DNA from: Chromera velia
Lineage: Eukaryota; Sar; Chromeraceae
Assembly: GCA_018398765.1 (NCBI GenBank)
Contig: JAHBMJ010002227.1
Span: 34,117-86,752, forward strand
Reading direction: 5' to 3'
DNA: 52,636 nt
Made by a program: the position numbers and the translations under genes. Numbering within the stretch: the first letter of the stretch is position 1; every line of letters begins with the position of its first letter. The notes under the pieces are model-generated. The model searched no databases. It was given only the letters and a program-made list of their open reading frames with translations, and was not told the origin of the DNA. Below are positions 34,600 to 47,825 of this stretch, piece after piece.

Positions 34600-37500
34600 A
34601 AGTGACTGCACACGATATCGCATAGTGATGAGATGCATCGTGATGAAAGCCAAAAAGTGAAGAGATGTTGTAAATTAAATTAAGAATAAAACGCATGTAG
34701 GCCTTGAATGAAGGACACTGAAGCTCCCTCCACCCCCTCCTCAGCGTTTCTCTCCCCCCCCCTCTCTCTGTCTGTCTCTACGTGTATGTGTATACATCAG
34801 GATGTGTTTGTGTTTATCTATTGAAGTGGATTCTGCCGTTTCTTGCACTTTCGATCATATGTGTCAGGAGTGAAGAACACAGCCAGACAAACAAGTGTAG
34901 ATTTTAAGACTCAAGAGGTGTATAAAAAGAATTAAGCAAAACATCGGAATCCACGCATACAAATTCACTTACATTGTCAACAGAAATCTGAACGGCCGGA
35001 AAGAAAATTTTGCAATGAAGTGAGCTCTGCATTTAGCAGCCCAAGCAAACAGACAGACTATACAAACAGTGACAATCTGTACTGACTTCTGAATGCAGAC
35101 ATGCTGTACTCGTGGCAGAAGAGATTTCGGGGACCGGAGAGAGCGGTTACTGGGGGTGAAGTCGCAGCCTGATCCAGAAGCTGTACCACTCATTTCTAAC
35201 TACATTCGGTTGTGTGCCTATTGTTGATTCGGCACACCATGCCTTGCAACACTTGGCGCTCATATGCATATATGGAGACAAGAGTCATACCGAATTTATG
35301 TAGACACCCCCTTAGCTATGGGACAAGTTGAACGGCTGAGTCAAAGAAGGGGGGTCGGAGTACATCTGCTATATCTGCTGATGCATGCACAACACAACAC
35401 AGAGCAGATACGATGCACAGTCACGATGCAACCGTTGTCAAAAGAGTTTACTTTCAGAAGGGGAACAATAAACTTAAAGCAAAATATGCAACAAAGCAAA
35501 AGATCGCTGCGGGTCTCTTCTGTTGCCATTGAGGATGAAGTAGACACACAATAACACACAGTGCTATGACTCAAAGGAAAAGACGAACGATGGTACAAAA
35601 AAAAGGTGTAGAGAAGGGCGTTTGTTCTTGTTTGAAAAGGAGATTCAATCAAATACTCGCAGATTTTCGCTCAATTTTCCACAAATCATCTGGCTTCCAG
35701 TTGATGAACGATGGTACAAAAAAAATGCAGAGAAGGGTATACAACTGCTATCAGCACTTCGCTCAATTTTCTATGAATAATCTTTATAATATACCACCGC
35801 TAGAAGAAACACTTTGAATGTGATACCCAGCCAGCAAAAGAGTTTTGATTCTACAGCTTACATGTTTGTCTTTCATTTTCTGCTTTCCGTACGAGAGCTT
35901 GTTTTCTGCTCGTTTCAGCTCCTTCCCGTCATCCCTACATATAGCACAGAGAGAAACTAGAAGAGACATCAATTGGCTACGAACTAGGAATCTAGAGAGC
36001 TCGAATTGTGCTCAACGCCACGTTTTCTGTATGCAGGAGACTCCTACATGGAGACCCGATGGACTAAGATGATCATGATGAGAGCTGGACAAAATGGGCT
36101 CTTTCTAGACTGAGTGTGTAGCTGAACGGTTGGGACTGGCCTAGAAAGGGGCAAAGTTTTGGAGCTGAGACCTCAGAAGGAAGGGGAAAAAGAGGGCTAG
36201 AGGGAGGTGGGACTCTCCACTAAAGGAAGGGGTCTATGGGTAGGGGTGGGGGGCACCTAGCCGAGAAGGTGACATTCCTAGCCCCAGAGCAGAAAGAAGA
36301 GGTTGGATGCCAGGCCTAGCCGCAGGGGGATTCATATCCGAGAGAGAGGACCCAGCTAGCTCGGGGGACCGGAGGCTGAAGGGTACATGTACATGTGTAG
36401 CTAGGCGGTGGATATCGGAGCTGGCCAAAGAGGGAATGCTCAAAGCTAGGGGTGTATGCCAGGATGGAGAAGGGGACTGAGCCGGAGGGCTGCATGAGAT
36501 ACGTCAAGTGGGTGGCGGGGGAACTTTGGGCTGTCAGAGGTGTCAAGTTCTGGGTAGTATGCAAAAAAGCCTTTCGGGTTCCTCCGGATTAAGGGTCAGG
36601 TTCATCCCCCCTGAGAAGCAGTCACCATCCCCCGCAGAGGAAATATGGAGATACGCTCTCATCCAGCACCACAGCTTTCATCGCATACTGCCGGGTTTCC
36701 CCAAGGTTCTAGCGGCAGAGAGAATCTGATGCAGAACAATCCAAAAACAACGCATTGCTAGCCGTCATGATGTTAAAGAGGAGACCAAAATCGATTGACT
36801 GCCCCCCAGGTCAGAAAGCGACTGCAAGGCTTATTTCAAAGAACCATGAAAAGGGTGAGCACTTGAAGAAGACAAAGAATTAAAAGGGAGAAAAGGTATA
36901 TTGCAGCTATATGTAGCGTCTCACCTGGAAGTGTTGTCCTTGACTTGCTTTCTCTGTGTCTGCATGCATATGTTACAGAATAGCAGGGAGTATCGAATTG
37001 CATACAACAAGTCTGTAATATAAGTCGATTTATATGAAGAGATTGTGGGGCAAAAGCTAGGTAAATGATTTGCATACGGCAGGTAATTCGAGAGATCAAG
37101 AACAGGCGCTTTCAAAGACTGACTTTTCTGATCGTGCGAGTCAACCTGGTCCAGTTTGTTTCAGCTTGGAAAAAGATGCCTCTTTTGCCCACACAGAAGA
37201 CTACTGCAAGCTGCTGATACTTGATGTAGAAAGTCTGATCCACATCAACTCAATTTATTATAGTTATGGCGTTATTACACCATTAACGGAGACAAAAAGA
37301 CCTATATTACTTCATACATGAATGCGTCAGATTCCCTCACTTTTGCCAGGGATGCCTTTTTTACCCACTGGGAAGGCTATTGCAAGCTCTTAAACTTGAC
37401 TTGAAGGTTGAAATACAACGTCTGCTAAAAATCAACTCAATCTGTTGCAAGTACACTGCACCAAATAATGCTAACTATCAGAGACAGTGTACATGTATTT

Positions 37501-38395
37501 TACTATACTATACTTGCGTCTGAGATGACTGTATGGGCACCACATATGCAGAAATTTGTATTTTGGGACCATGCAAATCATGTCCAAATCTTACTATAGC
37601 TTATAACCAAGTAGTGATTTATGTGCACATAGTTGCTATTTGGGCCTAACTGAAAGAGACACATAAAAATTTCTCTATATATAAGCCGGCCCCCGCAATT
37701 ACTCTAAAACCTTTTAAATATCATTTTCCTTCGAAACTCAAGTTCACTTTACTTCACTTAAGTTATACAACTCAATCTACACACTACATGGCAATTATTA
37801 AATGAATGGTTGGCGGGTTCCCCGTCTCTTTGAGTAATAATGTCGTATATATACTGTTGTAAAAGAGGAGTATGCATAAAAAGGCATCCCGACATGCGCC
37901 GCTCACGGCGCCGCTCATGACATCTCGAAAGAGAAGAACTTTTGTATGTGTCCCTCTTTCGACGCCAGACTTAACAACGGAAGTATACCCATCATAATAA
38001 CGTCGGTACGCAGCGTGTGCCCACTCTCGTGTATTGCCTCAGGGGACAGCTCAGCTCTGCTGAGATCAGCCGAGAGGCCCTGAGATCGCATGTACTCGCA
38101 TAATGCATTTTTTTCATTTTTGGGGGGGGGATTTGGTGTTCGTCTGTTTATTTGTCTGTCACGGTGTCACCTTGATTCTAAAATGTGCCCCTCAAGTAAC
38201 TCGCACAGAGCTGTGATCGTATTTAAACTCTATCCGCGCTCATACGTTATGATGCGTGCCCCTTAAGTAACTCGCACGGAGTTACATGTATTATATCTAT
38301 GCGCATGCTGTCCCGAAAAGCACATTTTACGCGTGTTACCATAGCCCCTGCCGGTCACTTACCTATGCAGGCAAGACATGCCCAAGCCCCTCATG
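34600..38395. other. Long spacer without supportable genes
   Basis: I find no gene here with domain, codon or splice support. It contains a diverged pair around GATGGTACAAAAAAAA at 35589-35620 and 35707-35738, a G-rich patch at about 36110-36500, a diverged tandem duplication at 37125-37446, and a direct repeat of a GTAACTCGCAC-containing sequence at 38184-38282. The part from 36900 to 37900 is AT-rich. Confidence 0.5.
37125..37446. repeat. Diverged tandem duplication
   Basis: The sequences at about 37170-37255 and 37350-37440 correspond step by step (GATGCCTCTTTTGCCCAC against GATGCCTTTTTTACCCAC, then CTACTGCAAGCT against CTATTGCAAGCT, then ATCAACTCAATTT against ATCAACTCAATCT). Read in one frame the first gives KDASFAHTEDYCKLL and the second RDAFFTHWEGYCKLL before a stop. 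Confidence 0.6.
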
Positions 38396-38397
38396 GT

Positions 38398-39634
38398 TTG
38401 CCGCAATGCGGCGCGGGTCATACAGATGTGCATGGACCAATTAAAACCCGCCGCCAGACCTTAATTGGCTCAAAAATTTTAAAGAGAAAAGGAACAGCCC
38501 TCTGTTCCCTTTTCCCTCCTGGACTCAAAGCAACGACCCTAGGAGACGTCAGTTCGCCTCTCCAGACTCTCTCTAGCTGCTTGCTGTAGAAAAAACGACT
38601 CCCAGACTCATAGGGATTCCAAAGAATGGACGTTTGAGGTTTGACACCTGAAGAGACCAAAGTGGCCTTCCTGGACTCAGAAGTTCAGAAAGGGCTGTGG
38701 TACATTAATGATGGTAAAATACATACTAACATGCTCCATCTAGTCCAGGTAAGTTAGTTCCAACAGGGGATAAGGAATGGTTGATACACTGTGGACTTCA
38801 ACTGACAAGTCTGCTCATGAACAGAAAGATACACTCCAGATAGCGCCCTATGTCAAATTGCCAGAAGGGCTTTTTCCTTCTTGAGCACTTCAAACCTGCA
38901 GCCATCGCTGCACAAAGGTACTGTCCAACACTCATATGCTCCTGTCTGGAGGGAAAGAGCAGGATAGAACCACTTATCAGGGGAGCTGGCGGTCGATTAA
39001 TACCCCTGAGATGCCAATTTTCCACAACAGGAAAACAAAACAATCTGGCCTTCCCACAAACAGTAGACTCACTAGGAACCTATCCCGCTGGCCTGGGAGG
39101 ATAACAACAGACACAGGGCATTGGGCAAAATTGCTGGGGATCGATTCTGTGGCCTCCTGGTAGAAAGAAGGAATGTTGCTTTGGAGGCCTGGGAGGTATT
39201 TTCCTGACTGGTCTAGACTAGAGCTGCCAGACACGCCAAAGCAGATCAACTGCGCCACAAGACTTCATCCCGACACAGAGGTAAGCTGTCTAGTACTAGG
39301 AGAGCAGAATTGTGCCAGTTTGACCATCGGTACTGCTCTACACAACAAGGTAGACAGGAAGGGATAAGAGGACGAAATGACCCTTCTCTGTGTGTTGGTG
39401 TGCTTTTTGAGTATTCTGAGCACAATTTCGGGATTTTGAGAGTGGCCCAAGAAAGTTTTGGCCCAAATTTTTGCACCAACGTACTCAGCGGCCTCTGCAT
39501 AGGGACCAATTTGGTGCTTTTCTGGGCCCTGGGCGCCGCCGGAATCGCGCGGACCGGCTTAACTGGCTCAAAAATTTCAGACTCTTCTAATTGGTCCATG
39601 CATATCTGTATAACCACCTTCCGCGTTGCGGCAA
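38398..39634. mobile_element. Inverted-repeat structure, possible non-autonomous element
   Basis: The left arm (38398-38442) reads TTGCCGCAATGCGG, then CATACAGATGTGCATGGACC and AATTA. The right arm (39588-39634) is its reverse complement with several differences. A second shared sequence, GGCTCAAAAATTT, lies inside both arms in direct orientation (about 38467 and 39565). The 1.1 kb between contains no recognised gene, only moderately long minus-strand frames (39641-39246, 39258-38977). No target duplication was evident. Confidence 0.45.
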
Positions 39635-39719
39635 CAATCAAATATTATGGCCGACCCCCTAAATGCCCCCCCGAGGCACTCACCCAACTAGTTGGGTGTA
39701 TCCCATATTAATAAACGCA

Positions 39720-40308
39720 TACATGCATACATGTTGATTGAGGTTTTTGTTATGCATGCCGCGTCCGCGTATATGATCGAGGGGCGGATCTAGCCTAGTC
39801 TGTTAAAAGGTTCCGGTACGTTCGTTCCGTCTGTTCCGAATGTACGTGCGTTTGGATTGATCGATCGCGATAACAAAATTAATAAGTTGGCCCAACGCAG
39901 GACCAGAGATTCATTCTCGCCCTTCGCGCGCGCGAATGCGCGCGAACAATCTTGTAAATATAAAAATAATTGCACGTGCATGTATCGACATGTATATATA
40001 TCGACATACGTATATATACGTATACGTATATATACGTCGACGTGTGTGCAATGTGAATCATATGTTACCATCACAGACGACGGAGAGGCAACAGCCCGCC
40101 CCCCAGACTCTAGTGCCCATTGCTCACTTCTTCAACCACGCAGAAGCTACCCAGTTGTGACATGTTCGCGTTTTGATTCAGTCCGATCGACAGAGAACAA
40201 GAAGTTTTCATCTGTTGTCTGATTTCTATCAGATTCATTCACCTTGATCTGTTCTCTTCTGCATCTGACACTTGTGAAGTAAGCAATTGACGAGCATTTC
40301 CGGCCCTG
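39720..40308. promoter_or_regulatory. Upstream region of the CFAP58 gene with palindromes
   Basis: This spacer precedes the CFAP58 ATG. It holds a perfect 30-bp palindrome at 40008-40037 built from ACGTATATATACG, flanked by near-mirrored TCGAC, and an alternating CG patch at about 39926-39946. Promoter role is inferred from position only. Confidence 0.4.
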
Positions 40309-41481
40309 ATGGCAGACGCGAGTGCTCCCACTGGAGGGGTGGACTCGAAGGATAAGACGAAGATCGATGAAGCCTTCGAGTCGACGGCCTTCGAGGCTCT
40401 TGAGAAAGACTTCCAAGAGGTTCTACAGGAACTCCTGGGAGACAAATCACTTGAGCACTTCCGTCTGGAGTATGAAAAACTTCACAGAGCGTTGAAGAAA
40501 TCACACGAATCAGAACGAAGACTGATCAAGAAGTCAGTGTGTGTCTAGAAGGAGAGAACCACCCAAACAACACTTCTATCGATGATCGATGCTGCATGTA
40601 CAAGAGTCTGTCTGTCTGTTCCTCTTCTCTTCACGACTTTTCCTCTTTCAGTCCTCTTCTTTCCTGCTTCTCCTTGTCTTCGTCCTAGTACTCCCTATGT
40701 CTTCCTCTGTCGAGGATCTCGCCCCCTCCATTTTGTCTATCTCCCTATCAAGCAGCAGTTCTCCCCCTCTCTCTCGGTTTGCTTCTCCCCACTGGCACAC
40801 GCCTTCTCTCCCCCGGTCTCTTCTGCAGATGCCGTGAGTTGAACGCGGAGATCGTGACCAACGCTGCCAAGGTGCAGACAGCTCTAAAGCTCTCGCAAGA
40901 GGACCAGGCGACCATTTCTGCTCTCAAAAAAGTCTGTCACTCGAAGTCACCTGTGGTCAAAGTGTCCAGCATATTCACCCCTCTGCATGTGTGCTGAAGA
41001 GGTGTTTTGACACCCCTATGTACTCCCTCTGCCGCACCCTTCCGCCTCACGAATTGAATTGACCATTTAGGACACACGCAAGTGCACGCCCATGCCCATC
41101 TATATACGTTTACATCTATGTGCAGGAAATCGAGCGAGCATGGAAGATGGTGGAGGCATCCCACGAAAAGGAGCAGAGGGCCAAGGACACGATTCACTCT
41201 TTGAAGATTGAGATTGCCAACCTGTCTAGACTGGTAGAGCAGGGTGCGGGTCTCTCGATCAATCAGGAAAACACAGTGAACGACCTGATCAGACAGAGAG
41301 ACGAACTCGTCAAGGGTGAGTCTGACAGGACAGTGAGGGCGTGCGTGTATGGGCAGAAATGGCTGTTCACGCGAATATAGTTCTGCAATAGGAGTGAACT
41401 GATCAGAGAGAGAGGGATACAGCCCTCCACAGGGGAGGGGGGGTTTCCTCTGTTCGGATTACACAAGTCTCTTTCTTTCTT

Positions 41482-41548
<67 letters not shown>

Positions 41549-41565
41549 CTCTTTCTTTCTTTCTT

Positions 41566-41618
<53 letters not shown>

Positions 41619-41865
41619 GTCTGTCTGTCTGTCTTTCTTTCTTTCTTTCTTTCTTTCTGTCTGTCTGTCTGTCTGTCTGTCTGGCTGGCTATCTGTCCAT
41701 TGAGACAGCGCGCCAAAAGAAGAAAGAAAAAAAGCAGAAGAGAATGAAGAAAGAGAAAAGGGAAAGAAAAGACGATATAGTCTGTCCGTCTATGTGCCTG
41801 TCTTCCTGTCTCTCTATCTGTTTGTGTAATGAAGAAAGAGAAAAAGGAAAAGAAAAGACGATACA

Positions 41866-41904
<39 letters not shown>

Positions 41905-43182
41905 CTTTTTGTTTTGTGGCTCTAAGTGCGTGATTTTCTCCTTCTCTTTTTTTTTTCCTCGTTGTGGATGATGGTGCTGTTTGACCTGATGCATGTCCAT
42001 CTCTGTTGTTCATGCATGTTCAGGTTGGAGAAGAAAAAGAAGGATCCTTCCTCTCTTTGTTCTCTTTGACTTGAACTGATTTCCATTTTTTTTCTCTTAA
42101 GTGTGGGAGAGAAGTCCTGAGCTCCCTCTTCCGTTCAAGACTTCATGAGTTTGTTGACCAGGGGAACTATGACCGGAGGGAAAAGACCGATTGCAGCCGA
42201 AAATGTCAGGCGGCTTTGCGAAGGCACTCATTTTAATTTTAAAAAAAGTGTTGTTTTCCTTCCATGTATGCAGAGCGGGAGATGTTGAACTCCACTGTGG
42301 TGACTCTCTCTGCCCAATCCTCCGAGCTGTTCGAGAGGGTCCAGAAACTCCAACAGGAACGGATACAGTGTCAGTCAGTCAGTCAGTTAGTTTGTCTGGG
42401 GAAAGAAACCATACAGTCTGTCTGTCAGGCAGCAAGTGAGCTAGACAGGGGGCCCGTCCGTGTGCTTTTCTGTTGTTTTACTTTGTGATTCTGCTGGTGT
42501 CTTCCTGTTGGCAGTCAGTTCAGCGAGACAATGAAGCAGTCGATATTCATCCGGTTGTTACTCCTTTAGTGAAGCAAGTGGCGAGCGTGTTCTCATTCGG
42601 ATGACCGGTCTGCCCCTTTTCGCTTTACATTTCTTCTTTCCTTGTTTCACCACCGTTTCCCCTTTCCAGACGACGTCCCTTTGACATTCTGCTGTCCTGA
42701 TCTCTTCGGAAGAAATTCGGTAGAGCCGTTGTCACCCAGAACCTACCTCTGTTCATTCTACCAACCTTCTCCCATCTTGATCATCGCATCTTGCCTCCCT
42801 CTTCTCCCAGTCCCCTCTCGTTTCCTTCCCCTCCCTGCACTAGTGAGTGTCCCAATCCCCTGTTCTGATTGGAATACAATTTCAAAATCAAAGAGCAATT
42901 AGAAAGACGCCAAATATTCCTCAAGCAATTTACAATCAAATCACCCACCCCCACGACAACCCTGCCTGCCTGCCTGTGTGTGTGTGCAGCCGATGCGGAG
43001 ATCCACAACATGAAGGACCTTCTGAACACCCGCCGGACAGAAGCAGAGAGGGACCAGAGGAAGAAGGAGCTGCTCGATAGAGAGCTGAAGGAGTTGAGGG
43101 CAAATTTGGAGAGAAGCCACTCCACGTTGCATCAGAGACAAATGCAATTAGAGGAGGAGGTCTGTACGTTTGCTTTGCGTAA

Positions 43183-43239
<57 letters not shown>

Positions 43240-44288
43240 CTACCTTGCCTGCCTGCCGGTCTTTTTGTGGCTCTGGAACAAAAACAGAAAACAAGAAAAC
43301 AACTTGAAGTCACCGAGTCTTTCGTGCGTGCCAGTTTCTGATTCTCCATTTTTCTCGGACCCCCACTTCGATCAGAGCACTGCTGGCAGAGAGAAACACA
43401 AATTGCTGTCTCCAATCATACTTCACTTCCGGAAGATTTTCATGAAAGCACACTTCATGCTGTATTGTATAACCAAAATAATGTCAAAGTGACCTTTCCT
43501 TTTTAATCACCTACTCTCACGATGATGCATGCAGATTCGGAACAAGCAAAAGTTGGAGGAGACGAACGGGGAATTGGACGCCAAGTTGAAAGAAGAGATT
43601 GCGCACTCTGGGGCTCTGGACTCGAGAGTGAAGGAGAGGAACGAGAAGTTGAATGCGGAAGTTTCAAAGAACAGGAAACTGGAGGCAGAGAACCAAGAGA
43701 GAGCGAGGGAGGTGCAGGAGAGAACCGAGGAGATCGGACTCTTGAACACACGACTGGTTTGTCACCTGCTGGTGTGGTGATGCATGGATGTCACACACAC
43801 AGGCGGCATACACGCACATGATACAGCGAAGGAGGTTTCGATTTGAATTTTGGAGTGGTATTCCATCACTTTCAGTGTTTATGTCAACCTGAGATGTGTC
43901 TCTGAGGCATTCATTCATTTGCATTGCATCTTTCCTTTTCTTCTTGTGTTCTGTGGCCTTTTCTCTTTCCGCTCTTCAGAAAAAGAGATGAACTCGAGTG
44001 GAGCATTCGGCACGCTTATTTGTTCTCTTGTGTTTTTGCCTGATGGTGATCTTAGTTGAACTTTGTGTTTCCTCTTTGAATTCAAATCTATGCAGACTGA
44101 GTTGAACAAGAAGCAGGACGCGTTGCGGAAGAAACTCGCGGGGGCGGAGGATGAAAAAAAGCAACTCGAAACGCAACGACACAGTCAGTCAATCTGTCAA
44201 GACTCTCAATAGGAGGGGACAAGGGAAAAGAACGGAATTGTGCCAACTTCTTAACATGGCCTCTCCTCCCTGGTGCTGCTATACAAAC

Positions 44289-44325
<37 letters not shown>

Positions 44326-47168
44326 TCAAAGTCGGTCGCTTCATGGTGTCCTTCACTTCCATGCCGCCCCGTCCTTGCCTTCTTCCCATTTCGGCTCGGA
44401 TCCTGAAGATCCTTCTGAAGGACACTGCATCAATTACTTGTGTCCGAATCAACATGATCATATCCCTTCTCCTATTGTGGTACCTCTCTTCCCCTCTTTT
44501 CTTCTGCTCTGACCATCCAAAAACCTCGAACTGCAGATCTGTTGAAGACGTCCAAGCATGCATTAACTTTCATACAGAATTATTTAAGAAAACATACAGA
44601 AAAAGAATGAAAGTAAATGTATACAACTCGTATTGCAGATCTGTTGAATGACGTCCAAGCAATATCTCGGGAGATTGAGAGCTTGAAGAAACACGGGGAC
44701 GCAGACAAGAAGCAAATAGAAGACCTTCTCAGAGAAAGGTGGGTAGGTTTGCCTGCCTTTGTCGGTGTCTGTGTACACCAAGCAGTGATGAAGAAAGAAC
44801 TGAGTTCGAAACTCACTCACTCAAGCAAGCAATTGAATGAATGTGTCTTTCCACTGCCCCTGCTGGACGGACCCTCCCTCGCAGGCCGGCAGCTCTCTCT
44901 CTCTCTCTCTCTGTGCACGCACGCTTTGTAGACACTCTCTTGTTCTCACATCACAGACAGTTTTTGTTGCTTGCCCTTCTTAGGGGCTTCTTGTGTTTCC
45001 ACTTCTCTGTGCTGGTCTTCTTTTTTCGGCGAATTCTTGACGAGTGGCCTCTCAAAGACTCTCTCCTTACGTGTAAAGCTTTCTCCTGCAAGGCCCTAGA
45101 CTGAACCGAAGAAAAAGACATGCAAACGCCCATAAGTTCGCAGACAGACAGACAGACAGACAGAGAAACCCCTTTGACACATTAAGTTGATCGATCACAT
45201 GCTTCTTGCAGGGACATTTTAAACAAGAACGTGATCAAGGCCGACGCTTCCACAAAGAAGCACATCGACCTCGTCAAGAGGCACAAGCAGGAGGCAGTCA
45301 AGAGAGCGGCAGACATCCTGAGGTACAAGCACGACGCTCAGGAGAACAAAAAGAGGATTTACGAACTCGAGAAGCAGAAGGAGAAATACGCCATCGAGCT
45401 CTCCCAGGCAAACTCAAAGTCAGTCAGTCAGTCAGTCAAAGCCGAGAAAAGCCACCTTACTTTTCTTCACAGAGTGTTTGCGTTTGTGATAGGAGAGACC
45501 GCATCGTAGGGAGAAGCCCACCTGGGCAGACTGTCTGTTTAGAATTCTTGCTTGCAAAAACTTCCGCGTCCTCCGTCTCTGAGACCAACAGGCCAGCACT
45601 CAGTGGCCCTTCAAGAGAGAGCTCTGCATAGGAAACCGCGGCTCTTGTCTGTTGTGAGTCTATTTGTCTATACAGATGCGTGACTTGATGCGTGTCTGTG
45701 TCTATGCAGGTATATTGCCCTCTTGGAGGAGCTGAAGACTGTGCATAACAAATTGGAAGAGTTGAAGAAGCACAACGCCGACTGCAAGACCAGACTCAAT
45801 CAGCAGGTGTGTACGCCAGGAAGGATGGGCTGGCAGAGGAAAGTTATTGAGTATGCAACAGGGGGTGGGGGACAAGAAGTGTTGAGGGGAATCTTGATGG
45901 ATCACTGATATGTATTCGGCAGATTGATCACACTACATTGGCATTGCTTGAACCGTATAAGAATATCTCCAGGTAAGTAGAGACACAATGTCTTCCTTCA
46001 AAACCCATTGATGGACCTCCCATAGGGCATCCATTTACAAAAGTATTTTGTTTCCTGTGAGTAGGTGGGTAAATTCATGCCCCCCTTTTTGATTGCAGAA
46101 AAATCTGTACGAGCAAGTTCGGACAGACAGGAACCTGTATTCGAAGAACTTGATCGAGTCTCAGGACGAAATTGCAGAGATGAGAAGGTGAGTGAGTGAG
46201 TGACCTGAGAGAGAGAAAGAAGAACTCAGGCACTGCGTCACTCCTTCCCTCTTGAGCGACCAATCAATCTGTTTCGTTCACATTCGAACCAACACCATTG
46301 GCCATAGAGCTCTCGACTCCATACACCTTTTCACAAGAAAGGTCTAGGGACCTACAGGTGTCCTGCCTGCGTTGATCTTCCCGGCAAAAACCCAAAGGCC
46401 CCAAAGACGTCTATCTGTCTGTCTGTCTTTGCACCCTCATGCAATCAATACCTGCAGGAAGTACAAGATCATGTACCACAACATCGAGCAGTTGAAGGAG
46501 GAGATCAAGGAGAAGGACAGCGCTCTGATCAAGGAACACTTTGAGAAGAACAGGGTCGCACAGGAGAACGAGAAGATCAGAGACGAACTCAACAGAGCAA
46601 CCAAGAAGATGAGCTCCCTGCAGACGGTGGTGGACAACCAAAAGTCAGTCAGTTAGTTAGTTGGTTTACATACAGACTGATTGTGAATAGTGAAGAATAC
46701 TTAATCGCTGCAAAAGCACTTCTATCTGCTTTCAGCTTAGTAAATATCAGTTTTGGACCCTTTTTTGGTTTGTAGGCGTACTCTATGGAGATAAAGAACA
46801 TTGACGGTCCTTCCCACGACTCTCTCTTTCCTTTCGGCTCCCATTGCTTCTCTGAGACAGGCAGGACACATTTTCCCCTATCTGATTGATGAGTGAAGCA
46901 AAGCAAGCAAGCAAGCAAGCAAACAATGATTTGCTCTGCAGGTCCGAAATCAAGAAGCTGGAGTCAACCATTCACGAAGCGGAGCAGGAGAGGCACAGTC
47001 AAAAGAAGGAATACGAAACGGTCAGTCAGTCAGTGAGTTAGAATGCGGGATAGAAGAAAAGACATCCGAAGGCCAATGCACAGACAGAGCCGCCTATCGG
47101 ATAAAAAGAGAGAATGATTGCCACTTTACTGACTCCAAGTTCTGCCCTTACAGGCAGGGCAGTTGATG

Positions 47169-47199
<31 letters not shown>

Positions 47200-47223
47200 T
47201 TTTTCTTTCTTTCTTTCTTTTTT

Positions 47224-47272
<49 letters not shown>

Positions 47273-47739
47273 ACTCTTTTATCATTCTGTTCTGCAGGAT
47301 ACCTCTTCCATTCTTGGTTGCGAACAGAGCCCTCCTTTTGTGTCCAGATCAATGGGCTGATTCTGCAATGTTCCCTTTTCTTCTTTAGCGCCAAATCTCT
47401 TCGAGCAGCTTTCCAGCCACTAAATCCTGGGATTCAGCCATAATTTTATTAAATTAAACTTTCTCCCCATTGTCTGTCTCTGCATTCATGCAGGTGATCT
47501 CCGAGCGTGACATTCTGGGTACTCAGTTGATTCGACGGAACGACGAATTGGCCCTTCTGTACGAGAAGATCAAGATCCAGCAGTCCACTTTGCAGAAGGG
47601 GGAGATTCAGTATCAGGACAGGCTGGAGGACATCAGGGGACTCCAGAGGAAAATCGCACTCCTCAAGAGAGAGGTGCACTTCGCGAAACAGCAGGTCAAC
47701 AGGAAGAGAGGTTCACAGACACGGAGACGGAAAAGGCAG

Positions 47740-47825
<86 letters not shown>

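Noticed and set aside
34319-34660. Cys/Leu/Ser-rich open frames
   Set aside because: They are translations of the (TGTC)n microsatellite.
36110-36560. Minus-strand Pro/Ser-rich frames in a G-rich patch
   Set aside because: They have low-complexity composition, no domain, no splice context and no conserved start.
41459-42013. Long minus-strand frame rich in Arg, Lys and Glu
   Set aside because: It is the reverse of TTTC/TC repeats inside a CFAP58 intron.
42873-42940. Helical-looking frame (NFKIKEQLERRQIFLKQF) between CFAP58 exons 4 and 5
   Set aside because: Exon 4 joins exon 5 in phase 1 without it, and the distance between the flanking conserved blocks then equals that of the animal protein exactly. 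It is therefore intronic.
45923-45971. Acceptor- and donor-bounded mini-exon in CFAP58 intron 10
   Set aside because: Direct joining of exon 10 to exon 11 recreates the conserved QQ-N-L-Y-E block; the insert would break it.
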